Source of the DNA: Strix aluco | Taxonomy: Eukaryota; Chordata; Aves; Strigiformes; Strigidae | Length of the DNA: 64,000 bases | Reading direction: 5' to 3' | Assembly (NCBI RefSeq): GCF_031877795.1 | Contig: NC_133948.1 | Coordinates: 13,004,948-13,068,947, forward strand | Part shown: positions 36,535 through 47,605 of the stretch, piece by piece | How positions within the stretch are numbered: the first letter of the stretch is position 1 | How the letters are laid out: every line of letters starts with the position of its first letter | The notes under the pieces: model-generated | Seen by the model: the letters and a program-made list of their open reading frames with translations, nothing else | Database searches by the model: none | What the model was told of the DNA's origin: nothing | Translations under genes and position numbers: made by a program

Positions 36535-36880
36535 GTGTGTCACAGGGAGCGTAATGGCGTAATAACTCCTTCCTGTTCAGTCTGGGCGATGACAGAGCTT
36601 TTAATGAAGGATAATGGTATTTTGCATTTAAATATACCGCACTGTTGACTCATGACTGCAGCAGCCCCGGCACAGGAGGAGTAAATCAGGGAGGGCTCCC
36701 GGTAGCGCTCGGAGCCTTGTCCCAGTGGAAGCATCTTCTGTGGACAGCCCGGGACTCAGGAGAGGGGAGGCAGGCAGGGACGGGCAACCACACCCTCCTC
36801 CTTGTCCCCCCACCAAATGCAAATGAGCCTGATGCTAATTTAATGAACTTCTGATGATTATCACCTTTATTTTTAAATCT
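36535..36880. promoter_or_regulatory. AT-rich block with AP-1/MAF-like site
   Basis: TGACTCA (36,646-36,652) is followed by ATGACTGCAGC, and the block has a GCGTAAT direct repeat near 36,550-36,565 and TTTTGCATTTAAAT near 36,619. A GC-rich segment splits it near 36,660-36,800. Confidence 0.25.
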
Positions 36881-39800
36881 GAATTCCTGCAGGAGTCACC
36901 TTCAGCAGGGAAAGGCGGCCCCTCCCCAAGGTGGTGGCGGTGGGGGGGAGATGAATTGATTGCCTGTATATGATTAGCAATTACACTTGGTGCACTTCAG
37001 CGGTAAATACTGTCACCCTGGGCTGGGGACCAGGCGATGGCAGACTGGGGGGTCCCTGGGGAGGGTGCTGGTAGGGGGGGCCAGGAGCCACAGGGATGGG
37101 AGTGGTGTGTTGGCATCCAGATGGTGCTGGCACCCACTCTGGGCTCGGTGCCCACGGAGCACCTCCTGGCTGGAGGGGACAGTCCCTGAAATAATTTCTT
37201 CCCAAAGATTGTCAGGGTTCTGGGTGGAAGCCACTGGGGTGAGCTCACCACCTTTCCCTCCCCTGGCATAACCGTCTCCTGCTGCCAAAGCTGCCAGGCT
37301 GGTGCTTACGGGCATTTATGAGTTGTGTCTTTAATATGGTGTTGGAATATTTACCCTATAAATTCTCAGTAATAGATTTAGAGATGAGCTATTACTACTA
37401 TTACAGACTATTAATAAATCAGTTAAACCTACAGAAAAAAAATTGCATTCCTCCCTCTTTACGTTGGCATAATAAACATATAAGGGACGTGAGGCAACGC
37501 TGCAGCTGGGGGTGGTGGTGCCCGGCCGCTCTGGCAGTGGGGCCACGTGCCGTGTCCCCTGATCCACCTGCCTTGCCCTGGAAGCCACCAGCCATCCTTC
37601 CCTGCAGGGATGTGGGACGCACACGGCTGAGCGAGCTGCCGGTCAGCTCTTGCAGCAAAGCTGGGGATCCCCCGATCTGGGACACAGAGGACTGCGGCAC
37701 ATCCCCATCTCCCAGCTGGCAGAGGTGTCCCAGGGGAAGCAGAGGGTTTCTTCATGCTGGAGCCAGCGCCGAGGCACTCAGGAGCACGGAAGGGACACAG
37801 GGGACGATGCTCCAACCGCACTGCATCCTCCGTTTCAGGAGGAGAGCTATTTACAGAGCTGCTGCTCGGTGCACACAAGCTATTTCTGGAAGAGCCTTGA
37901 TTGAGAAAAACCATCTGGAGAAAGGCGGCAGCAGAGCTGCGTCTCCAGGAGCAGCTGGCCCTGCGCCGGGATCCGGTGGGTTTCGAGGACAATGATGTGA
38001 GGAAAAATGCAGAGTCTCCCCTTGTTCCCAGCTGCATCGACTGGCTGGATGTCAGGGGGTTTGGCCCCTTAATTCAGAGCCAGTGAAACCCAGTGGCTTT
38101 ATCCCCACTCACACCCTTGTCCAGGGCTGTTTCCAGCCTGGGGAGATGCTCAGCTTCCTCACCACCAAGGGCCACAACACGTCTAAGATTCGGGCAGACA
38201 CATTAAGACCTGGAGATGCCATAAGACCAGATCCTGTCACTGTCGTAGGTGACAGGAAACCTGGGGTGGAGGGCTTGAACCCAACACCAGCTCTTGGGAG
38301 ACCCTCTTCCTGAAAAGAAAGGGGTTGAGGAGAGGTGTAGCAGAAGGACGGTCCCACCACTGCCGCTGGGATGCCCGTCCAAGGAGAGGGGTTGGGAGCA
38401 TGTGGGCTAGCAGTGGTCCCACCGTGATGGCCCCACGTACGGCACAGTGCTTCAGTTAGCAGCAGGGCAAAGCCTGCACCCTCCAGTGCCGCTGAGCACA
38501 AGGAGCCCCCATGAGACCTGCGCGTCTCTAAGGGAGCACAGGGGGAGATAAACAAAAAAAATGCAATATTTTCCTCTGCCACCAAGATTCCATCAGTGCT
38601 GGCTGGCTGGGTTTGATTAAACCTCTCATTTATTACATTTGGGAAGAATATAATTTAGGTACCAGATTAAAAGCAAATAAGACCCACATGAAGGGTGCCA
38701 ATATATCCGTTTCCCCAGAGCCACCACGTGCCACGGCAGACTGCTCCTCCAGCGGGCAGGGTCACCGAGGCACCTGCGTCCATCAAGACACATCACCTGG
38801 TGAAAGGCCACCCGTGGGCCACGGCTGCCCAGCCCTGATCTGCCCGTGTTGGCAAGCTGGGCCATCCCCGGGGTGCACCGAGTCCCTGGGGCAGCAGAAC
38901 TCCATGGGGGTGCAAGGGCGACATGATCCCATCTGCGATCTGACCCAGGCAGCTGCTGGGGAAGAAGTCCTGCTCCCCAAAATCATCTCCATATGGCCTG
39001 TTCAGATAGGCATACACAAGGTTGCTGCTCTGGCAAGTTTTCAGCTCTTTGCCTATTACTTTTAGATGAGCTGGCTATTTAAACAGCACTTAAGTATTAC
39101 AGCTGCTGGGCTCTAAAGTGTCTCCGTGACATGAGCCCCTGTTCCCAGGCACTTTAAGAGCCTCTGTGTAAAAGAAATTAATAACAAAGTGAATTGTACT
39201 CGAATGCAGCTTCTGGAGAGATAAAGCAGTGGTGGGGGAGTGGCAGAGAGTGAGAGAGAGGAGTTTAACCTCCCCTCCCTTTTCTGCACACCCCCAGGCG
39301 GTGATGGATGATGCTGTTTTCAGGGCATCACAAAACCAGGTCAGATAAAGGCCAAAACGGGCTGAGATCCACCAGGCTTTCTGCTCAGGGTCATTACCAG
39401 TGATGATGGGTGTCTGAAGTCTAACAGCACAGTGTCAAATGATTGCTTTCTGAGCAGGCTGGTTTTTCTTCCCAGCCCAACATTTGGAAGCCGGGAGGGA
39501 TGGAGTTGCCTCCTGACACCAGTGGGGTTTCGGTCGGGTCTCGCCCAGCAGCCAGCAATCAATGCTCAACCCCTGTGCCAACCGACTCCAGCTTCAAGTT
39601 GCTTCTGGCTGGTGGTGTTTGTTCACTTTGTGATGGACAGAATTTGGGAAAATTCAAGCCTAAAACCCTCTGCAGTCTCAGCTGGAGGCTGCGGGGCTTT
39701 CATCCCCAGCCTTTGCCAAATCAATGCAGCAGCAGACAAACCTACCAGCCCTCCATGGAGCTGCCCTTGATCCCGGCGAGCGTGGAGAAGGAAAAAGTGT

Positions 39801-42800
39801 ATTTTAAAAAGATACAGGTTCACAAGGGCTAACCATAATTCACTGCATGCCTGGCAGGCAGGTACAAGAGGCCGGCATGGAGAAAAGCATCTTCCATGGG
39901 CTTTGAACTCGAGGGGGACTCAGTTTCTTCCCAGTTTTTGGCTGAAGTTTTTGGGGAGAGCACCGCTCATCTGCAAAATAGCCCTGGCTAGGGAAGTGGC
40001 AGTGGTTACCACCAGGCGCCGTGTGGCCATTGTCAGTGGTGATTAATGAGACATCTGAGCTGTCACTCAGCAATGCGATGAGTCTGTAAGCAAACAAGAT
40101 ATATTAGGGGAAAATGCTTGTGGGAGAAGAAAAGGGCTGGGCTGTTAACTCCAAACCTCACAGACCCTGCGGGGAAACTCCCATTGGTGTCTGATTGTTC
40201 AGACAGGGAGTATCCAGTCCCCAGATGGATGTCATCTTGACTAGCATCCCTCCCAAGCACCATTTTGCTCCCGATTTCTGAGGAGATTTGTCTTGCAGGG
40301 GTCCTGCAGGTACTGTCAAGAGAGGGAGGCAGGAGCTGGTCCCACCTGCCTGAGGAGAGCAACTTCATGTCAGTCAGAGCTGGGATCTTACTTCCAAATG
40401 CCTCTTTCTTGAACAAAAGCAGAAATCATCCACTCGATCTTCAAACAGCAGTTCAAAGCCTTTACATTGTTCTCAAGATTAATTAGCAGCTAAATAATAA
40501 TCCAGGATAAGTCTTATCAAGGCATAAGAACCACGGCACGGTCAGTCAGTGATGTGGGGGATCCAAAGCAGGAGAAAGCTTCATGTTCCTGGTTAAATCC
40601 AACATCTCTCAGGAAAATGCAGTCTATTCCCCTAACAAATAGCAGTGTCAGGAGTTAATCCTCACCAGAGGAACATTTCAAAGAAAAGCCACCTTGGGCA
40701 GAGGATCTGTTTGCTTTACGTGTGTTAACATGTGTATGCTCAGGCCGGAGAGCAGCAGAGCTCTGGTCACTGTTGGCCAACCCAAGCACCCACCAAGGCA
40801 ATGTGTGGCTGACCCCGTAGAAGACAGGTTATGGGTGGCACAGAGCTGATGGTCGAGCACGTCCTGGGGCAGAAGGCTCAGGAGAGAGACGCATGCATAG
40901 CCTGAGGATGGCCATTAAATACATGGACACCATGTCAGACCTGGGACATCCTCAAATGCAAACAGTGGCAAGGAGAGAAGAGGCTCCGGAGGTTCCCTGC
41001 AATTCCCATCCCGTTCTTACACGTCATGGCTGGGCACTGAGCCCACGGACCTCCCATGGCCCAGGACGGCTGGCTGCCTTGCTCCGGACTCCCCCCTGGC
41101 ACTGATGTCCCGCTCCAGTGGCCATCACTGCAGGATGCAGGGTGCTCCCCAGGCCACGGGTGAAAGCCTCGCAGCCCTGCCAGTCCAGGGGTGCCATTCC
41201 TTTACTTCCAACTCCCCTTTTCCCAGGCACCTCCAAACTCTAGGAAGAAAAAATAAATAAATAATCAGCTGCAGCAAGCTGGCTGCACCAGAACATTTAT
41301 TTCATATAATGCATCATTTATTTTCAATTATCGCGGTACTTTCCCCCTGCCTTCCTCCCTCCCTCCCCACACACTTGGCAGATTGCTGGTGGAAAGTTTG
41401 CAGAGTTGCAAAAGAGCCGTGGCAGGAGCAGTGGCTCTGGCACAAGGCAACGGGACAGACGTGATGGGGACAGTGCTGGCACCTCTAACAGCAGCATGGG
41501 CTGGGAGGAGGATGGCAGCCTGGCAGGAGAGAGGTAAGGACAGACACCTCGGGGCTGTGGGTCAGACAAGGAGAGATGTCCTGGCTGTCAGCTCACCTCC
41601 AAAACAAGGCGCTGAAGGAGGTGACAGCAGCAAAGCAGAGACAGTGACAGGGACACTGCAGGGGAGGGCACAGAGAGGGATGAGAGCAGTGCTATGGGCC
41701 TCTTCTCCCTCTAGACACAGTTTCACCCTCTCAGCCCCAAGCACCAGCTCTTCTCTCACTTTCTCTCTCCTCCGGGGACCGGATCCAGGCTGCAACCTGC
41801 TCTCGAAGCCTTGGCGAGCCAGAGCTTGGGGATGGAGCCAAGTCAACCTCCGGCTGGCAGGAGATAGCCAGACCAGGCCTCTCAGATGCAGCTTGAGATG
41901 TGGTTTCCACAGCTGATGGTTGAAAAATCCAAGCTCACCCCAAGTCCCTGCATAGCCAGGAGACCTCCAAGGGCTGCAGAGTGACTCTGGGCAGGACCAG
42001 AGTTGCTGTGGCTGGGGTGCTTGTGCAACACCCACCACGTCCCGCAGCATCCTGCTCCCACGAGGGAGCCCAGGCACGAAGGTGCAGCACTTGCTGTCTT
42101 TACCCTGTACTTGCACCCCAAACAGCATTTTTATTCCCAGGTCTCTCTCAGTCAAAGCCATTTGAAGATCTCTGACATATCATGAAGGATTTTCTAATGG
42201 GGTTCAGCAGACTTTAAGATTTATATCAAAAAGCCCCAATTTATTGAATTAATGCTGCAGAGCAAAACCATGGCTGCTTAACAACTGGAGTATCAGTATT
42301 TTACAGCAACATAACTAATAAGGCCATTAATACAAACTGGGCTCACTCCTGACATTTATATCACTGTAAATCTCTCTCAGCACTGGAATTATTTATGCTA
42401 TCCCAGGCACTCGAGAAGTGCTGTCGTCCTTTATCAGGCTGAAAGATTTAAGCCAAGAGACGACGAATATAAACGTAATAAAAAAAAAAAAGGAGCTTGA
42501 GAAGAGCTGGGACAGGTCCCCCATGCAAACATGGGGCTGCCCCTTGCTTTTCAACAGGGATGGGACCAGGGGGGACCTGCACCCCAGCCACGTCCCTTGA
42601 GACCAAACCTACCCAACATACCTGGCTGCAGCTCCCCGTGTGCACCAGGTTCGCCCTGAGCAAGGAAAACTTGGATGATTTTAAGCAGGGATCACGGGTG
42701 CAGCCAGTCCCCTTCTCCCTGACATCCCCTCCAGAGGAGATTTCCGAGCACAGCCCTGAGCCTGGGGCAGCCAGGATGGCTGAAAGCTGCACAGGGTGAG

Positions 42801-43408
42801 AAAGGCTTAAACCTCCCCCCCCCAAAAAACCATCCCCAGCACTAACCAAGCACCTGGGAAACTGCAAATAGGAAGGAGATCAGGGCTGGGGGGTGGAAGA
42901 GGAGAGGAGCCTGACAGACCTCACTGAGTACTAATTATTTCTGGCATTATCTGCACAGACAGATAAGGTTTTCATTAATAGACTTGAAGAAGGGGGGGTG
43001 GACAAAGAAACAGCAACAGCTAAGTGCCAGGCGAGAGCTGCAAATGAACCACAACCACCAGCGAAATGCAATCAGGCACAGGGAGCAATTAGGGGCCCAG
43101 CTAGCAGCAGTGGCAGCATGGGGGACATGGGGGACAGTAATTAGCTGCCAAGCCTGTCCCTGCTCGGCTTTGTTTTGCAGGCTGCCTCATAATTCACAAC
43201 ATGTTGGAAATGAAATCGTTAGTAGTCTTTCATAGGCAAGGCCTTATTAAACCCACTATCTGCACTTATTTAATTGAAAGAAGATAAACCCAGCCCAGCG
43301 TGGGAAGCAAGGTGAGGGAGATGCATCACCTCCTTTTGCCTTGCTGCAAAATAAATGCAGGGGGTGCATGTGTACATGGGGGACAGGGGGTTGCAGGGGC
43401 TCTAGAAC

Positions 43409-43430
43409 CATATAGATTTATATCTATATG
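43409..43430. repeat. AT-rich perfect inverted repeat
   Basis: CATATAGAT and ATCTATATG are exact reverse complements around a 4-nt TTAT spacer, giving a 22-bp palindrome-like element in GC-rich flanks. Confidence 0.8.
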
Positions 43431-46400
43431 AAGGAACCCCAAGAAGAAGGAGGATGGGGGAAAGCCCTTAGTTTGCAGGGGGTGTCACTCAGGCCAGGGG
43501 TTCTGGGGCAGGATTATGCAGGAGCATGGTCTGACCAGCTTTGTGCTGGCTGGGCAGATGGATGGAAGATGGAAGGCTGGGGGGGGTGGGGTGGCTGAGA
43601 AGGGACCCCAAGGAGCTGCAGCAATTAGCAGAAGCAGGCAGGTCCCCATGGCAACGGGGTGGTCCAGCCCTTTCCACCCTCACCCCAAAGGTCAGCGGCA
43701 GCACAGGGGCTGCTGCTGCCTGTGGCGGGAGGGTGGTGGTGAGTGACCCGGGGTCCCTCACCCCAGCAGCCCTCGGGCTGTGCCACATGAGACACAGGTT
43801 CTGGCTGACATGGGGACTCCCACAGCAGCTTCATCGTGGTTCTGCTTCAATTCAGATTGATTCAAACCAGAGATCATTTTTCCCGTGCCCCAAGGGAGGT
43901 GAAGACGCTTGGTCGACCCAAAAGAGTATATTGTAGCAAATAGTTAAAATCAGGATAAAACAAACCCCTTTCAACCTCTCTGAATGATGCATCCGTCCCA
44001 AACAGCCACCCCTGGGTGACTGGTGACCCCACGCAGCAGCCCCCCAGCCCCCCTCTCCATCTCTCCCCCAACGCCTGCGGATGCACAGGGTGACATTTCC
44101 ATCAGCCACGTCACTCTCCCCGGGAGTCTCGCTGCTCCGGCTCCCTCCCTGGGTAGCTGTTCTCTTTGATTGCTGTTGAAAGGAGATAGCATCCTACCTG
44201 GTGGGGAGATTTCCAGCCCTCCTGTGAGAGCCCTTTGCTTTCCGAGAAGCTGGAGCTCCAGGGCCTCTAGCAAACTTTATTCACAGAGGGGGAAAATGGA
44301 GAGAGATTGGAAAGGTGGAGAGAGAATTGTTTTTTCCGTTTTATTAGAGCTGAGTCTTTAAAGGGCTCTCCTTAAACTGCGGCATTGCAAAAGAAGTGAG
44401 AGCCAAGCCGAGGTAAAGGGATGATATTTCTTCAGGCAGGGTGAGGTACCATCTTGGTAAATATTTAATTAGGAGTCAAACTGCTAGACCAAGGAGTTTT
44501 GCCTGTGGAGATTTATCGGACACAAACATCATCTATTTGAAAAAGTAAGCAGCTCATCAGGAAGTATTTCTTTCTGCTTGAGCCTGAATCCACACGTAGT
44601 TATTTAAAGCCAGAGTAATCTGATGAATCTTTTCATGCCACTCCAGTGCAGAGAGGAGATGGGCTCAGGGACTGGGGAAGGTTTGGCCCCTCGCTCTGCA
44701 CCAGCCAGGGAAGGTGCTATTAAGCCCTGTCCTCGTAACAGGAAGCATTTCCTCTCCTCCTTGCCTTCCTCCCCTCCAGGATTGAGGGAATATCGATACA
44801 AACAGCGAAAGCCCTGAGGTCCCACCCATGTCCCCTCCTGGGCATGAGGTGGGTGTCTGGGGCTTTGCTCCAGGTGCAGATTTCCTGCCTCCCCCTCTAT
44901 CTCACCCCACCAGACACACCCCAGACCCTGCCAAGGAGAACAGGACACACACAAACCCCACTTCAGAAGGCAAACTTGCACTGAAGCCTACCCAAGACAG
45001 GATTTGGTCACAGCAATGGTGCTAGTGATGCATGACTACAGGTCCTCTCCGGCCTTGCAGGACTCTTCCACACATCCATCAGCTCTGGAGAGCCCAGATA
45101 TGGGCGTCCATGGCCACATCCGTCTCCCATCCAGCTTGTAGGCACCACGGGATGGAAGGGTCTAAAATCCTCTTTGCTTCCTTCAATGAATTGACCCCAA
45201 GATGGGGAGGTTTGTTTGGAAATCTCCCCGTGCTGGCATGGGAACAGCATCAGGCTTCACAAGGGCATCAAAAATGGTCCATCAATAGCTCAGGATCCCA
45301 GCAAACACAGCTCAAAGTCCTGTTAGGAGAGGGAAATGTTGGCTCTTTATACACCCACAGACATTAAGCTTGCAAGTCAAGCCTATATTTAAGAAATCAC
45401 TAACACGTAAGGAGCTAAAACCCCGGTGTATGATTGATGGTAAACGGAGAGCTGCTCTACATCAAGCTGAGTTTGAGCATGTCCTCCAGTGCCCCCAACA
45501 TGTTTGCAGTGCAGCTCAACTCGTGTCCAATATGGGAAGGACAGAAAGGATTTATCCCATAGTCCATTCCTCCCTTATACTGCCCGCGCTGGCACCAGTT
45601 AGAGCCACCTCTCCGATTCCCATCTAACATCGCAGGGAATTGACAGCATCTCCTTTCTGTCCATCTTTTCCCCTCTCGGTCACTCAAGCAGAGGGAAGGT
45701 TTCATCATTTTCTTCAAGGTGATAAAGTGCTGCTTCTGCAGCGCTTCTTGTCCAGAGCAACTCACGTGCCACAGACTCATCCAGATCTAATGAGAACGGC
45801 AGCAGCCAGAGCAGCTTTGCTTTCAGGTTTCCCCCTTCCTCTGTTGTGCCCCAAGGTGCCCAGTCCCCTGTACAAGCCACACCGTGTCCTTGGTACTCTC
45901 CTAGCCCTCAGCCAGGTAAAGCCAGCTTTGAACCAAATAGAGTTTGGCCCCAAGTTAAGATTAAAAAAAGAAAACCTGAAAATCATCTAATTGAGAAAAA
46001 GGGTTGAAAGGCCAAGCTCCTCACCACTCTGGCTACTTTGCTCTCAGCAGAAGAGCAGGCAAACTCTGGGCTCCTTAATGAAGAATTGCAGCACACCGTG
46101 GATGCAGCAGGCAGAGTGCTGTCAGCTGTGGCTGCCGTTCCAATTCAAGCAGCACAGCTCCGTTCCGCCAGTGCTGCCAGCCGACATTCACTGCCCTGTG
46201 GCCAGCGAGCATGCAGGGCATGGACAGGAGCTGCTCAGGGTCTGCATGGGATGCAGACCTGCTCCACCACTGCCTCTGGGTCTGTGCCACCCCATTGCCT
46301 TTGCTTTGCAGAGCTCTCCCACAACCCTGGAAGCTTGGGGACATCCTGTCATTCAGCGCTGCAAGAGGACCAAGGCTGCGATGGCCAGTAAGAGGCCAGG

Positions 46401-47520
46401 ATGAGACTCCCAGGGAAGGGAGGTCAGTCCAGCCCCGGCACAACAATACATGGGGTAAGTTCATGTTGTGTTGTGCAAGACTGCTGAGGGGGGAAAAAAA
46501 AATCCCATCCCCTACCCTTCTAGGATCTCCTTTCTCATACCTTATTGCCCAGCTTCTCCGTAAGCCAAATACAACCTTTCTCCAAGATCTTCCTGGTAAC
46601 AGCAGTGACTTGCCCTGCTTGGCTGTAATTAGCTGCAAAAAAACCACAAAAATTGCCTGGCTGAAGAACATTTAAGGACCAAAAAAAAAAAAATGGAACT
46701 GAGCTGCAAGAAAGCAAGCAAAATCCATCATGGCTAATTATTTGCTCTTAATTGTCAAAAAAAGATGGATTGATGAAAGGAGTTGGTAAGCAGCACGGTA
46801 GCAGGAGTGTTCTCGAAGGCAAGCACTGTAGTAGGATCCAAAAGCAAGACTTTTCATAATCCATGGGCTGTTAATTATCTAAACACAGGTCCCTTGGAGC
46901 TGCCTGAGTGAAGATTAATTAGTTTTTGAAATAATAGCTAAATTGATACTGAGAAGGAGTTTAAGTTCCAAAATAATGGCTGAAAATTAGCCAGCCTGTT
47001 TCTCCATTTCTCTTTGCCATGTTCAGGAGGACATTTGTCTCTGTTGCTTTTTCAGAAAAGGGCCATTAATCAAATCAGCAGATGGTCCTTCCCAACCCTC
47101 TGATGTTGCAGAAAGACAAAAGGGAGGAGGAGGAGGCAATCACCCACAAGTGTTAGGAAAAAAAAATCCCCAAACCCAGTGATTAGGAACTCCAGAGACC
47201 GTCACCCCAGAGAGGGCTGGATCTGTTCAACTGCAGTAACTCTCCTGGAGATGAGGAACGTCTCCTGTGACAAGCAGGCACCTACAGGAAAGGGATTTGT
47301 CTGTTTTTAAAATAAATTACCTGCACTAATCCCAAATACTGGGATTTATGTCTCCTGGTTCACCCAAGTTTGATGTCTAAGTTGTCACCACCTGCCAAAG
47401 CTTTCACCCATGAGTGGGCCACATGCGTGTAGGAGTCGTTCCTGCATATCCCAGAGGTGTGTGCATGCTGGCTTGTCCCTCCGCGGTAGTGCTCACCTCT
47501 CCCACCCGGCTGCATATTTC
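43431..47520. other. Upstream flank of SRRM4, 43.4-47.5 kb
   Basis: No coding exon is recognisable. It has AT-rich islands at about 44,330-44,610 and 46,700-46,990 (the latter annotated) and an A13 run at 46,681-46,693. The rest shows no structure I can name. Confidence 0.8.
46700..46990. promoter_or_regulatory. AT-rich block with repeated TAAT cores
   Basis: It contains GGCTAATTATTTGC near 46,733, TTAATTGTC near 46,749, GATGGATTGATG near 46,764 (PBX/MEIS-like), GTTAATTATC near 46,871 and GATTAATTAG near 46,913. Candidate enhancer by composition only. Confidence 0.3.
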
Positions 47521-47605
47521 ACAGGAGATGTAGGAACATCTCTGTGTAGAGATATCTCCATGTAGGGACATCTCCTGTCAGCACTGGTGACAGCTCTGCT
47601 GTCAC
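47521..47605. repeat. Array of dyad-symmetric 16-bp units with flanking inverted repeat
   Basis: Three abutting 16-bp units (47,529-47,544, 47,545-47,560, 47,561-47,576) share the pattern TGTAGRRAYATCTC. The group is bracketed by an 11-bp perfect inverted repeat, ACAGGAGATGT (47,521-47,531) and ACATCTCCTGT (47,568-47,578). The middle unit contains the palindrome GAGATATCTC. Just downstream GTGACAGC-TCT-GCTGTCAC (47,587-47,605) is another perfect inverted repeat. The function is unknown. Confidence 0.8.

Larger units (their letters stand above)
32062..43400. other. Upstream flank of SRRM4, middle part
   Basis: No coding exon is recognisable. AT-rich islands lie at 32,460-32,700, 34,670-35,240, 35,585-35,800, 36,535-36,880 (annotated) and more weakly at 37,310-37,480, 38,600-38,710, 39,060-39,230, 40,430-40,640 and 42,160-42,490. 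Simple repeats are a T14 run at 33,559-33,572, CTGT repeats near 33,972-33,990, AAAT repeats near 41,248-41,263 and an A12 run at 42,480-42,491. Confidence 0.8.

Noticed and set aside
46681..46693. A13 run as a second plus-strand retrocopy tail (similarly 57,679-57,692)
   Set aside because: No AATAAA at a suitable distance and no flanking duplication found.
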